Notes: generated by a model from the letters alone, not told the origin. 64,000 bases of DNA from Rhopalosiphum padi (GCF_020882245.1 NC_083599.1:23818865-23882864), one strand, 5' to 3'. Shown: positions 48,550 through 61,485, counted from the first letter of the stretch. A program made the numbers and translations.

Positions 48550-50724
48550 TGTAAAATTTATAATTCACATTCAATAGTGGAAATATTTTTAATTTTATGT
48601 TTGAAAAATTTGAAAATTTATGTTTGTCAAAAAAACCAAGTTTTATACTTTAATCAGCGGGGCTAGAATTAAATACGTAATATTAATATTAAATTATAAA
48701 TATTAATTACGAAATATACTAAACATGAGTTTTTCGCAGTACCTAATATTCATTTTATTCTATAAATGCAATATTATACATTTTATTCAAAATATGCAAA
48801 CACATACAAAATAAAAACACCACCGTTTACATACCGTACAAAACGTCCGCGATTGAATTTTACCAATTTTTTATCACCATACAAAGTGTCCCCGATATGC
48901 AACTAAAAACAATAGATAGTACAAACTGTCCGTTTACCGTATTTCATATTTTTACTGTTTCTAGATCCACTATATTACCTACATTTACATTAAATACAAT
49001 TATTCATAATAATAATTATTGTTACATAATAAATACGTAAATAAATTATTATATACATTATTTATATACATAAATTATTGTTGCATAGTTAAAATTGTCT
49101 TTGATGTGGATTACAAACACAAACAATTTTGATAATACTAATAATAATACAACACTGCTAATGTATATTATATACTATCTAATAATTCTAGTTTATAATA
49201 AATTGTAATAAAATACTTCAGTTGGCTTTGTGATTGAAATTTTATTTTAAATTGTTTTTTGCTATGATTTTGTGATGAGTACCTAATTTTGTATGGGGAG
49301 TCGTAATATCTCGGAATGTATTCCAACGGACCGTATATATTCGGAAAAAAAGTATAGTCCTCGACAGTATAAATCCGAAATAAAATATTTTTCGGACCGT
49401 ATTATGCGACACCGTATTCTCCCGGACTCCATATTCTACGTTACACTAACGCTACTAAGCAGTGTAATATTAAATCACTGCAAAAATAGTTAAAACTTTC
49501 TAAGAGGTTTCAAATAGGCAATATAAAATATTAGTTATAAATAGGGTTGGGAATGTAATGCCCTATAAATCCTTAAAAAATGATTTGACGCCCTAAAACT
49601 TCTAATTAATACACTATAAAATGCAAGTTAATTGTTTTGATTTTAATGAATTTAATATGAATTTTAAATAATATTTAATGAAAATAATTAAATTGAAATA
49701 AAAGTGATTAAAATAATTTGTCCATAGACTAAACTTCAAATTGGATTTCTTTTAATCTGAAAAAACAATTAGATCATCATTGAAATTTGAAAGTACTTAC
49801 TGACATTCGGATAACTGATTACCAACAATACCAACGCACACTTATCGTCCTAGGTAGTTAATTTAGTATTATAAAATATAAATACATATTATATAGGTAA
49901 TACTCTATGATTGTGACGGAGTAGGTAACTCTAATATTTGCATTTTATCGTATTTTTATTGTTTTGTTGTTCTCGGTAGCTTAACCTTTACATATATCAT
50001 TAAACATAGGTTGTGCTGTATAACATTAAAGTGTGTCTCAACGACGTTTGTGTCGTTTGAAACTGTATTCATGTACTTGGGACTTGAGTGTATATTTAAT
50101 AATACATGTATGTGAATAGGATAGGTTAGGTGAATTGGTGAGTTAATAACATTTAATATTTATTATCGAATGATTTTGTTAAGTGTAACCACAGAACCGT
50201 TAAAGCCTCAAAAATGACAAAAATAAAATGATTAGGAACATCGTTTCGACGGCGACGTTTCGTATTCTGTATAATATCTAAAAATCTCAATTCGTGCCTC
50301 GTGGGCAATACCTGACAAACACGAATTAAGATATTATTAATTCATTTGTGCTGGCAAAGGGAAAAAGATACAAGTGTAATGAACACATTCTTTGATCGTG
50401 AGCGTGACGTTGTTCAATAAACGTTTTAAACAGCAAATACTGAAAATAAGTATGTACCTAATATACAGTGGCGGTTTTGAGAGTGAGGCAACGCTTCACC
50501 CTTCACCTATAGTTTTGTGGTAAATAATAATCACAATGTGAACTTTTTGGTACACCAATAGCACATATTTCGTTTTTATTTATAATATTTATACATTAAT
50601 AATAATATATTTATAATATTTTAATTTTTAATGTATTTATGATTTTGTTTGAGAAAAAATTCTTCTTCGATTGAAGTGAATTATTATTGTACCTTTATCA
50701 TTCCGGGCTAATTATCAAAAATAT
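48550..50724. other. 2.2-kb stretch special to block L copy 2
   Basis: Replaces about 200 bases of copy 1. It contains degenerate CGGACCGTATT-type repeats (49300-49440), TACAAAxxGTCC-type repeats (48835-48930), an old repeat shared with 1300-1425, and a CAGTGGCGGTTTTGAG transposon-end-like motif at 50466. The frame at 49293-49493 is a by-product of the degenerate repeats. Confidence 0.45.
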
Positions 50725-51981
50725 TGATTTTAAATTTTTTATTGTGACGTGAGTCTCGTAAATTTACAAAAACAATTTTACAATTTACATTTTTTCACGT
50801 TTAAAAGTTGAGTGACCATTTTATTTATATGTTTTTGTATTTTTAATCAAGTTATTACAATTATAATACAAATAACGACTGTTTAATGAATTAGAGGAAA
50901 TAATAATAATTTACATAATTTGTCATACAATTTTTAATACAAGAAGTTCAGTATTGGAAATTTTCCAACTTCCAAATGGGTTCTTGCGGGTCGTGTCAAT
51001 ATGTGCAACGTACTTGGTAGGCGATTATTACTCCCCCATGCATACACGGAACGTCAAACACGACACTACACGAAAATAAATTAATATATTTTTATTTTTT
51101 TTCTAAGTACCAATCTTTTAGTAATCGCGACTACTATTTCTTCGATCACATTTCTTAAAACTTTTTTAATTCGATACGTAATTTATTTAAAAATTGATAT
51201 TTTGAAAACATTTTTGCTTTTCAATATTATGAATATTTCTAATTTCAGAAACTCAAAATTTAAGTAACTTATCAAGTAGGTACATTTTATAACGCATTCA
51301 AATATATGTGTTTTGTGCATAATTTAATATGTGTATTAGGCCGTTTATTTGTTTAGATATTATTATTTCTAGTTCCGACTCGTTAGAGCGACTATATATA
51401 ATAATTATTATATGGCTACATGACGTTTTACGGGTGATCACAATCAACAGGTATGTCATCGGTATGACGTTATATTATGTATCAAGAAAGGCCAAAAGTT
51501 TTTAAAGTAAAACATAAAATGTATATTGCATCTTGCATGCGAACAAATGATGGATAAACATTTTATATTTTAGTAATGTTTATTTATATTAAACAACCTT
51601 CAATTGTTTCGTTGCAATCAATAAATTAAAACCGTTTATAAATTAACTATTCATCCGTTACACGATGGAATATTGGAATGCATATAGAATTTTGATTTAA
51701 AAAGATAATAAAAATATAATTTTTTACTAGTTATAGTAATGATTTGAATAATTCAAATTGTTTATTATTAGTAATAAAATACAAGTTATATTAATATTAT
51801 GTTGATTACAAAAGAGCAATATATAAGAATAAAAATCTACAATGATGCTATAATTATGAAGATTAATATACATAAAGCGTAGGAACTCCTTAGTCCTTAC
51901 TGTTATAATTAAGTATCTGTTTATTTTATAAATAAAAATATTGTCGTTATCAGGTGCAACCTATTCATTTAGTCTTAAATG

Positions 51982-52266
51982 CTAGTATCGACGAGAAGAC
52001 GGTTTGGGAAACATTGGTTTGATATCATCCCGCTTTTGGGGCGACACGAATGCAATCGGTTTATTAGCTGGTTTGGGAGATTGCGCTTTATACTTTTCCG
52101 ACTCCATCTGACTTTTGCTATTATATTTCTTATAATCTTTATCACGTGAAGTAGACGATTGATCTTTGTATTTTGATGACATGCCTGCAGTTTGGTGTTT
52201 GCTATTATTTTTTGTATGATCTTGATCTCGTGAAGAAGAAGATTTATCGTTGTGTCTTGATGACAT
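51982..52266 (-). CDS. Small Ser/Lys/Pro-rich protein, 94 residues (copy 3)
   Basis: Intact, with two residue differences from copy 1 (SSKYKDQ for SSKYNDQ, SQMES for SQIES). The internal duplication and the C-terminal motif are kept. The acceptor stretch reads TTTTTTAG and the leader before the ATG is TCAAACACC. The 3' side was newly joined to block L at 51950, which left the stop and about 30 bases of 3' UTR, so its polyadenylation site must come from foreign sequence. Confidence 0.62.
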   Translation of the reverse strand: MSSRHNDKSSSSRDQDHTKNNSKHQTAGMSSKYKDQSSTSRDKDYKKYNSKSQMESEKYKAQSPKPANKPIAFVSPQKRDDIKPMFPKPSSRRY

Positions 52267-52812
52267 GGTGTTTGACTAAAAAATAAAACATATACATTCT
52301 TATTTATTTATTTTCAACTTGAGCATATTGTATACGAGTATACGACAAACAGAAATAACAGATCATATAACCGACGTTGTTGTACAAATTGATAAAGGAT
52401 GTGTTTGGTTTATTTTTCACAAATCATAAAGTTATTTTGTGATCCTCGTCGAGTTTGTAATAACTTCAGGCACAGGGCGACAGCCAACCAAAGTGAAAAT
52501 ATTTGCTTTTCGGGTAGCATTTAACTATGATGAATACCAATTTATTTTCAAATTGTTATACAGAAATAATTAAGATAAATAATAATAATAATTAATAAAT
52601 AAATAAATATATATTATTTATAATTTGAAAGGGACCGATAAACGTATACGGAAATATAAACTACAGTTTTAATCGGAATTAGAAAAAAAAAATTTGAAAA
52701 TATACAATAATTAACGATTATCTATAAATATATATCGCGGAATAGAAATATTTTTTGTAGGATGTTGTATTTTAATAATTTATTATAATAAATTAACAGA
52801 GTGTATACTTAC

Positions 52813-53114
52813 AGATTGAAATGAGTGATGACTGTAAAACGTACTCGAACGAACGCTGCTGATCGACACTACAAAAATCCAATTCTGCTAAAACATCATA
52901 CAATATTAATAATAATAAATATAATCGTATGGTGAATAGTATATTTCATCTAAAAATTTAGATGATATACCTATAAAACGCCGCGTCGCTGCTTTCGTCG
53001 AAAAAGAAAACTGAATAATACTTAACACACTACTACTGTTTCAAACAAACGTTTTAGGCTGTCGGCTAACACAATATAACATCAATCGTACGTTCGCATC
53101 GAGGTTTATATAAA
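52813..53114 (-). promoter_or_regulatory. Promoter/5'-leader cassette 10 (chimeric)
   Basis: Exon 2 (52884-52813) has the GATGACTGTAAAACGTACTCG sequence of cassette 1, while the intron and exon 1 have the hairpin and ACGTTCGCATCGAGG of cassette 4. The switch lies near CCAATTCTGCTAAAAC. This is the signature of unequal crossing-over within cassettes. Confidence 0.55.
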
Positions 53115-53499
53115 ATTTATTTAAATGTCAATAATAACGACGTGGTTAAAGATTTACTATTATTTGTAGATAACAATTACACATTTGGGCATGTATTATT
53201 CAATCATTAACGAAATAATTTTTATGATTACATGAAAATTAGATTTTGATAATAATCAGTGTCCAATACATTTATAATGTCATTACAAATAATATGTACT
53301 ATTTTAATAAAATAATTATGATCAAATTAATCAAAGCCATAAAACTATGAGTCATAAAATAAATATATTATAGCCACTATTTGAATGAAAATGTATACAA
53401 TAGTAAATGTGACTAATATTTCGATTAGAAAACTTGGGGTTTAAAATAATTATATTTATTTAAACAAAAAAATTGATTTGTCTTTATTTTAATCAACGA

Positions 53500-54135
53500 A
53501 AATAATATGTTATAAACCGAACGGCACATCCCAAACAGCTCCCGTTCATTGTTTGCTTAATTCCTAAACGGCTCCCATCGAAATAAAATTTACAAACAAG
53601 TAAATTCCCAAACTGCTTACAGTAATAACGGTATACGAATTCAAGCTTTTCAAAGTCTTTGGTATAATTAAACGTATTTTATGAAAAAAAAAACAGGAGC
53701 TCAGCATTTCGTAAATAATCGACAAGTTTTCATTAAACAAAATAACACGCATTGAGTTTATAAAAAATAGTGCCAAAAAAATTTACCAACAATTTAAATT
53801 TTTAAATTTTTACAATAAAAAAATAAAACACAATAAAACGTACTTTTTTATACATTTTTTTTTTATAATTTAGTTAGTGTTCATCAATATATTCTTAACT
53901 ACACCTTTTCTGATACGATCTTAAATCTGTATGAAGTGGGAAAAAATATGTGTTTTAAAAAACCAGAGCCGTTTGGGTACGTGTACGTAAAAGCTTTTTT
54001 GATGGGAGCCTTTAAGGAATTGACGTTTTTTTTTTTAAATGGGAGCCGAATGGGCTACGTCCTCTGAAACACGTCGTCCTATAACGTTATACATCTACAT
54101 CATTCGGTTTGGACGTAGCCCATGCGGCTCCACGT
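53500..54135. mobile_element. CGGCTCCC foldback element, most complete copy
   Basis: Left arm: CCCAAACAGCTCCCG, CTTAATTCCTAAACGGCTCCC. Right arm: GATGGGAGCCTTTAAGGAAT, AATGGGAGCCGAATGGGC. The arms are imperfect reverse complements, about 400 bases apart. A further inverted pair lies at the right edge (GGGCTACGTCC and GGACGTAGCCC). It has no coding frame. Confidence 0.55.
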
Positions 54136-54723
54136 TTTTAATGTAACATAATACATTTATACATGAGTTCATAATTTATACCTAATTACAAAATTATTTC
54201 ATATTAAACTATAAGTAGTTAAATTGAAAAATAAATAACAAATGATTTTCACCAAATACGTATTTAGAAGTTATAAGGTTTTTGATTTTTACACCTCAAG
54301 GTATCGACTAAATTAAATTGTCCACAATAAACTATCGTGTAATATCGTAATTTTCTGGTAATGGGTGTGATTCTGACGATACTCATAACACTTTAATTTT
54401 AAAGACTGGTACACCATATATTTTAATATTCATAAACCTATATATGCTGAATCACGTACAAAAAAATACATGGATATAAAGTCCGTTTATAAAAGTTGGA
54501 CATCAAACCAAAAAAAATATAACGGAAATCCACTTTACTTACCTATAGTAATGAAATTACTAAATGTAATAAAAATATATGGTCAATATAAACTACAAGT
54601 TTTTTTTGGGGAATTAAAAAAAAAATTTGAAAATATAAATTAATTAACGGTTGTCTATATATATATATTGATTAATAGAAATATTTTTCGCCGTATATTG
54701 TATTTCAATAAATTTTAACTTAC
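54136..54723. other. AT-rich spacer of the cassette block, copy 3
   Basis: 54160-54610 matches 39220-39700. No gene. Confidence 0.4.
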
Positions 54724-55036
54724 GTATTAAAACGAGTGTTGACTGTTGAATGCTGCAAATGGGACACGAACTCGAGCTGCCGATCGACGCTCCAAAAATC
54801 CAATTCTGCTAATACATCATACAATATTAATAATAATAAATATAATCGTATGGTGAGTAGTATATTTCATCTAAAAATTTAGATGATATACCTATAAAAC
54901 GCCGCGTTGCTGCTTTCGTCGAAAAAGAAAACTGAATAATACTTAACACACTACTACTGTTTCAAACAAACGTTTTAGGCTGTCGGCTTACACAGTATAA
55001 CATCAATCGTACAATCGTATCGAGGTTTATATAAAA
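54724..55036 (-). promoter_or_regulatory. Promoter/5'-leader cassette 11
   Basis: Exon 2 at 54805-54724, hairpin intron, exon 1, TATATAAA near 55026-55036. Sister of cassette 7 without the 32-base duplication. Confidence 0.5.
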
Positions 55037-56290
55037 ATTATTTAAATGTCAATAATAAAGACGTGATTAGAGATTGACTAATATTTATAGATAACAATTA
55101 CTCATTTGCGCATGTATTAGTCAATCATCATTGACATTTTATTTTTTTGATTACATGAAAATAAGGTTTTTGATAATAATCTCTAATATCTTTATAACTG
55201 TACAGTTATAATATCATGAAAAATTTATACTAATTTAATAAAATAAAAAAGGTTAAATTAATCATGGCCATAAAGTTATGAATCATAAAATAAATAAATT
55301 ATAGTTGCTATTTAAATGTAAAATATATATTATATAGTAGTAAGTGTAACTCACTTTCGATAAAAATTATGATATGATTACAATCTGAATATAATATTAT
55401 AACAGCGACTTAAAATAATATTTATAAATACATTTAATATGATATAGATGTCATATACATTTATTATATATTAATTTTATTCATTATATTATTTTATATG
55501 TTAAACTGTTAAACAATAATAAATTAGTAAGCAATATATAGAGCCTATGCATATGCGTGCGAAGACCTGAATTTCAGGGTGTGCCTGTAATTTTTTCGGG
55601 CTCTTTTCTCAATTCAGACCCTCACTTAACAATACATGTACATATAATTTAATTAATTATAATCCACGAATAAACATTACTTACATTATATCACATATTT
55701 ATCAGTGGAATTACTAATACCAAATTATATAATATTTCATTAGATAGTTGAATCTAAAATTTATTTTCAAGATAATTTCAATATTTATTTATTATTTTTA
55801 CTTTTGTAGTCAATAACATAATCTAGCTGTTATAATCATAATAAGTTTTACCAAGCAAATTTAAAATATTTTACGTTGTATTATTTTTTTTATCCCGAAA
55901 CATAATTTTTTTTACCACATATTTTAGAAAGAACACCATTAATATTTACAATTACTTGATGGAAAACTTATGGATAACCTTGTATTGCGTTTTTTTAACC
56001 TAAGGTATAAATCACAAAGAATTTATGATTTTTCAACTTTAATATTCATTGCAAAGTATCGCGATTTTGATAAATTTCTTAAACATTTGAATTTTAAATG
56101 CTTATAAACAAAAATTATGAAGAACGATCATCGATTTTTTAGGTAGCTATTTTTGTTTATAGTGATTTAAAAAAAAAAAAACTTAGAAAAATCGAATATT
56201 TCAATTGCCTATAAATAGCTTAAAAATATCAAAATATTTTGAAAATTTAATCATAAATAGATAATGCTAATATAAACATTTGATTCTAAG
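55037..56290. other. Spacer with the GCGTGCGAAGACC repeat
   Basis: 55400-55920 is a second copy of 42190-42890. 55940-56290 returns to the unit (matches 16420-16770). No gene. Confidence 0.45.
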
Positions 56291-56865
56291 GGAATCGGAC
56301 ATTTCGGCACAGCTATTCGACACTTTGGGTGTTTTTGTGCGGCGTTTTTTTTTTAAATTAACTATTACTATTATGAAAAATAATCATAATAAAATCGTCA
56401 ATATTGCAATACTACCATATATAGCTGTTATCGTGTAACGTAAATACCGATTATATAGGTAAGATAAAGGTGTAGGTTATTAACCCACATAAGTTTTAAA
56501 AATATAAATTAAATAATATAATTATATTAGGTGTATCATTATTTGAATATTACAATACATTTTAAAAATATAAAATAAATAATATAACAATAAAGTTTCA
56601 TATGTTTAATAATACAAGATTATATGGTTAAAATATATATATATTATGACACCTAATTATTTTATAATTATTATCTTACCTAGATTTATAGTCGGTTTTT
56701 ACGTTATACGATAACAGCTATGTTTGGTAGGATTGCACTATTGACGATTTTATTATAATTATTTTTCATAATAGTAATAGTTAATTAAAAAAAAAACGCT
56801 GCACCAAAATTTCTTCAAGCCGAAATTTCCAGCGCCGATATATCTTCGCGCCGAAACACCAGTTA
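56291..56865. mobile_element. Foldback element with GGCG(T)n arms, copy 3
   Basis: Arms as in 16771-17345. It keeps the long central spacer, so copies 1 and 3 share the ancestral form. Confidence 0.65.
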
Positions 56866-57415
56866 TACTTTTTTAGGGCTTTTCCTGGTGTATTTTAAAG
56901 ACTGGAAATATTTTACTTTTAACTGCAAGTTAATGCAAGTGTGTTTCCATTTAGGAATTCTCCAACTCTCTTACCATCAGATAACAGAATTAAAATATTC
57001 ATATTGTATATGATTATAAATTGGATACAAAACCCATAAACAATACCAGTTGGAATTTAGACACGTTGTGCTTAACACATACATAATTAAAACAATATAA
57101 GTTTTTACGAACAACAGTAGTTGCATCTAATTTTATTTTTAAAATAATTATCTTAATATTAAATATTTTGTTTGTTAAGATTATAGCTTGGTTAGATTAT
57201 ACTAGGTTGTTATACTGTATAATTAAGATATTATGCACAAGAAATAAATAAATTGATATAATTAACGATTTGAAATGGACCGAGAAATGGTGTACAGCCA
57301 TTATAAACTAGTTTTAATCGGAATTAAAAAAAAAAATCGAAAATATAATATTTTTCCTAGGACATTATATTTTAATAACTTATTATAATAAATTATTAAC
57401 AGAGTATAAACTTAC

Positions 57416-57725
57416 AGATTGATACGAGTGTTGACTGCAAAACGAACACGAACGCAAGCTGCTGATTGACACTCCAAAAATCCAATTCTGCTAAAATATC
57501 ATACAATAATAATAATTATAATAAATATAATCGTATAGTGAGTAGTATATTTCATGTAAATATTTAGATGATATACCTAGACAAAGCCGCGTCACTACTT
57601 TCGTAGAAAAAAAAACTGAATATAACTTAATACACAATTATTATTTCAATTTCAAACAAACGTTTTAAGCTGTCGGCTATTACACTATTAGATCAATCGT
57701 ACGATCTTATCGAGGTTTATATACA
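57416..57725 (-). promoter_or_regulatory. Promoter/5'-leader cassette 12 (divergent type)
   Basis: Sister of cassette 3: exon 2 at 57487-57416, exon 1 with TTAAGCTGTCGGCTATTAC, weak TGTATATAAAC box. Confidence 0.4.
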
Positions 57726-57877
57726 ACTTATTAAAATGTCAACAATAATAACTGTACTGTGATAATTTCATTACAAATTTGTACTAATTTAATAAAATAA
57801 TTATGATCAAATTAATCACAACTTTAAATTTATGAGTCATCAAATAAATATATAGTCGATTATTGAATGTAAATTAA

Positions 57878-58102
57878 TCAATTAATCATTTTTCTCCTCG
57901 ATGTAAAAACATTATTGTGCTCATTAGTCGTGCTACAGACTTGATCGTGTTTGGAAGTTCTCTGGATAGTGAAACCAAATATTTTTTTTTAAATTTTAAA
58001 CAGTCCATCAAATCGTATTTGTCTAAATTACCTAAATTTGAGCGTTTACTTGAAGAAAATCAAAAACCTATTCTCATCCAAAAAGAACAAACAGAAACGT
58101 AA
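57878..58102 (+). CDS. Open fragment upstream of the 157-residue gene, copy 3 (possible exon)
   Basis: The frame is open from 57878 to the TAA at 58100-58102 but has no ATG. GTGCTCATTAG offers an acceptor-like site at 57926. It reads ATDLIVFGSSLDSETKYFF, then FERLLEENQKPILIQKEQ. The two other copies are interrupted. It may be a terminal exon of an unseen gene or a decaying relic. Family unknown. Confidence 0.35.
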   Translation, partial: SINHFSPRCKNIIVLISRATDLIVFGSSLDSETKYFFLNFKQSIKSYLSKLPKFERLLEENQKPILIQKEQTET

Positions 58103-58160
58103 CAGTTAACGTGTTCAAATATAGCCGTGCGTATCATTAAAATTTAAAAATCTAACTACA

Positions 58161-58634
58161 ATGTCTTCCGCTATTTTGGATATCCAATGCGTTCTTGGAG
58201 TGAAAAGTGAGTACAAAATTAAAGAGATGTCTATTGTGGACTTAAAATCTTGTACTATGCAACATTGGGTGTTCAAGCACTCTTCTTTAACACAAGATGC
58301 AAAAAGTAGGAGCGTAAACAATTGGCTTTTACGACGGTACCACGGCTTGACATTAGATTGCGGCGACGTGGAGTACACGGAAATAGAAAAAATATTTCAA
58401 TCGATCAAATACAACACTATTTACGTCAAAGGTTTGCAGAAAAATACAATTATTAGTGAGTTCATACCTTACACCAATGTCATGAATATGGAAGACCTAA
58501 TGTGTCCTCGTACAGATAACTTGGCTTATGACAATACACTACCTCGATGTATTTTACACAAGGAATTTCATACTACCAAATGTACATTGTATAAAGCATT
58601 TGTATTAAAAAAATGGTTTATAAATAATTCTTAA
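58161..58634 (+). CDS. Conserved uncharacterised 157-residue protein, copy 3
   Basis: Complete frame with four replacements relative to the other two copies: I to L (VDLKSC), H to N (KNTII), L to I (EFIPY) and V to D (MEDLM). Upstream flank is about 60 bases shorter, missing CGCAGACGGTCTG and following bases before the ATG, so 5' UTR or promoter differs. The Cys/His tail and N-terminal DIQ are unchanged. The replacements are mild and the frame is intact, compatible with ongoing constraint. Confidence 0.78.
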   Translation: MSSAILDIQCVLGVKSEYKIKEMSIVDLKSCTMQHWVFKHSSLTQDAKSRSVNNWLLRRYHGLTLDCGDVEYTEIEKIFQSIKYNTIYVKGLQKNTIISEFIPYTNVMNMEDLMCPRTDNLAYDNTLPRCILHKEFHTTKCTLYKAFVLKKWFINNS

Positions 58635-61478
58635 AATGTTAATGTACCTATATTCAATGTATTTTTATTATTTAATAAACAAAAATCATATTTTAACAAT
58701 GGTCTTTTTTTTGTTGTTATAGTTAAGTATTATAAAATACTAATTTTCATTCTCAATTATCATTTCAGTCAACTCTTCGTTTCTGTATACATTTAGAAAT
58801 ATTAAAAACTATATTAAAATAATTGTATTTTATAACTAACTCTAGTCTATAATGACCGTGGGTTAAATTGTGCATTTTATCTTCAAGTACAACCCTTTTA
58901 TTATTATAATTGTTATATGTAATTTTGTTGGTTAGGATTGTTTCCATTCGGTCGAGCAAGTTGTGATTGTTTGCAGGTCATCTATAATATTCTAGGTGAT
59001 CTGTAACACTAGCCGGTAAGTCGGTTTTTTCATACTACTCTCTTAAATTTATACTATAGCAATAACTTAATTTTGTAAAGACATTTGAAGTTAAAATTTA
59101 GATAAAATTCGTTATTTAAATGTAATTTTGTAATTTGTTTTAAATAAAAAAATTGCTTGAAATTTTTACTACCTATCACATTTCTATTTACCTTGTGTAA
59201 ATCGAGAAACTTCATTAATCGTGTACATGAGTTATTAAGATATATCCATATAATGGGTTTTTAAATGTATAATGATTATATCATAATTAAATTTATTGTA
59301 ACTCATATAATATTTATTTATTCCTATTGGTGTAATTGAAATAAAAAACAATAATGAATCTTTTTCTATCGACGCTCACCGATCAGCAGAGGTCTATTTT
59401 CATATTTATTTTATGATTTACGATTACACTGTATTACTTACGTATGTTAAAAACCAGCAGCGACTACCGTAATGTCGTTGATATAATATTGTATTCGTGT
59501 AATAAGAATCACTTAAGATAATTAATTCTTATTAAACGCATAACGTTTCGATTTAATTATTGGAGTTTTACCTATTAAAATAATAATAATAGTATTATTA
59601 ATTTTTAATCGAAATTTAAATAAGTTTTGGAAATACTTAATAATAAATGTTAATGAATGTATGTCATATGTCTATCATTATAATATTAAAAACCATTAAA
59701 TAAAACCTTAATGAAAGCATAATATATCTTCCCTTTAAATATCTATAGTGATATTCCAATTTGAGCTACAATTAGGTTTCTAGATAATTATACTCAATTA
59801 TATACAAAATGTATTAATCGAAATTGTAATTATCGACAAATAGTATGCTATAGAAAAAACAACTTAAAACATTTAAAAATAGCATAAAACATACACATCA
59901 TGAGCTCATAAATTATAATAAAATAGTATATCATATAATATTATATTATATTATAATAAGCACCTTAAGCGGATATACTTATTTTTTTTTGATAAATTAA
60001 AAATACCACAATAGTTGTATTGATAGGAGCTCATGTTACAAACAGTTTTATTTTTTTTTTTTGACATACCCGCATGAGTTGTCTGTGTCTTATACTAAAG
60101 GTACATCATAACAAATTTGCGTTCAGCAGAATATATAATATTATTGTAAATTTACCTACTATCAAATTTAAAGGTAAGAAATAAGAATATTATCTAGAAA
60201 AATACATATAGGTACTTTTGTTGATGTTAACATTTTAAGTTGAGTTAGTTATACATTAGTTATTGTTGGTAACTGTTGATAATTACTTTACAATGGTATT
60301 TTAACCAATTTTAAAAAAAATTAAAATAACAATATATATAAACATATTATTTTATAACAGTGAAATAAATTAAATTATGATTAATTTACTCAACAAAAAA
60401 GTGATTTTAATAAATTAAATATATTATTAACATATTGATGTAGTAAAAATTAAATTTTAACCTTTTATTTTTAAAGCAATAACCTTAAAATAGAGTAGTA
60501 AAATTTTACCAAATTTAAGTACGTATTTATCAAAAACAAATATTTTGTAATATACTGTTTCATAAATGAATTTGATTATAGTTTATGTTAATTTACTTTT
60601 CTAGAATTTGAATTTTTAAGTAATAGCATTTAAAATCATAAAAAACTTACAAACAAGTAAACTTTATTCAACTACTGATTGATATTTTGGGGATAAAATA
60701 AAGTGGTGTTTTAGAACATTTAACAAATTCGTATACTGCCTTTTAATAGAATCCATGATTTTCTAGACAAAAAAAAAAGCAATGAATTGTGCCTATTTCT
60801 TAGTTCTCTTACTTAATATTATTTGTGTTTTCAACAATTTAAAAATGGTAGACTGATACATCAAGGTTGTGTATACAACAATGAGCTTATATCGTAAAGA
60901 ACAATTATAATTGGATAACTTAAAAAATATTCAAATGATGGTAAAATTAATTAAATCTACGAAAATTGATTTATATAATGAATTTATAAGTTATGGTTAA
61001 AAAGTGGTAAATAACGTAATTGAGTTATATTCTGTTAAAAAATATTAAATTTATAAAAATCGTTTATGTAAACCTGAATGTTTTGATATCAGGAGCAACC
61101 TATCCATTCACTAATGCAATATCCATAATACATTGGATGGCAACTATATAGCTCTAATATATTTCATATTTATTCATAAAATAAATATTTTTTCTTAGTG
61201 TTCTGGGGTTTAAAAACATCTGATTTATATTATATTATATTAAAAAAAATCAAATAAATTCAAATAATAATATATTTTTCATTATATTAGCCACACATCA
61301 TAGTGTTGTCATATGTAGTGAAAGTTTGGTGAACTTATCTGAGTTCCTATAATCAAATAAAAATGATTACCGATCAGCTGTAGTTCAAAAACAATAATTT
61401 TTTTTAAAATACCTAATTAAATGTTTGAAGTCATAAAAAATGGTTGAGATTATTTAAATTTATATGGTGAACAAAGTC
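58635..61478. other. AT-rich spacer of the unit, copy 3
   Basis: Same content as 32715-35575, including the inverted arm (about 59560-59840) and the 395-base stretch missing from copy 1. Confidence 0.5.
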
Positions 61479-61485
61479 TTAAATT

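Larger units (their letters stand above)
44006..51950. repeat. Segmental duplication block L, copy 2
   Basis: Counterpart of 3874-7953. At its right end ATTGTCGTT is joined to ATCAGGTGCAACCTATTC, the flank of the 94-residue gene, so the 6 kb that in copy 1 hold the chromoshadow gene, the TTAA MITE and the GC-rich palindrome are missing. Confidence 0.85.

Noticed and set aside
14789..57725. Leader cassettes as CRISPR-like or satellite array
   Set aside because: Irregular spacing, eukaryotic splice and TATA signals, and no uniform short repeat-spacer pattern.
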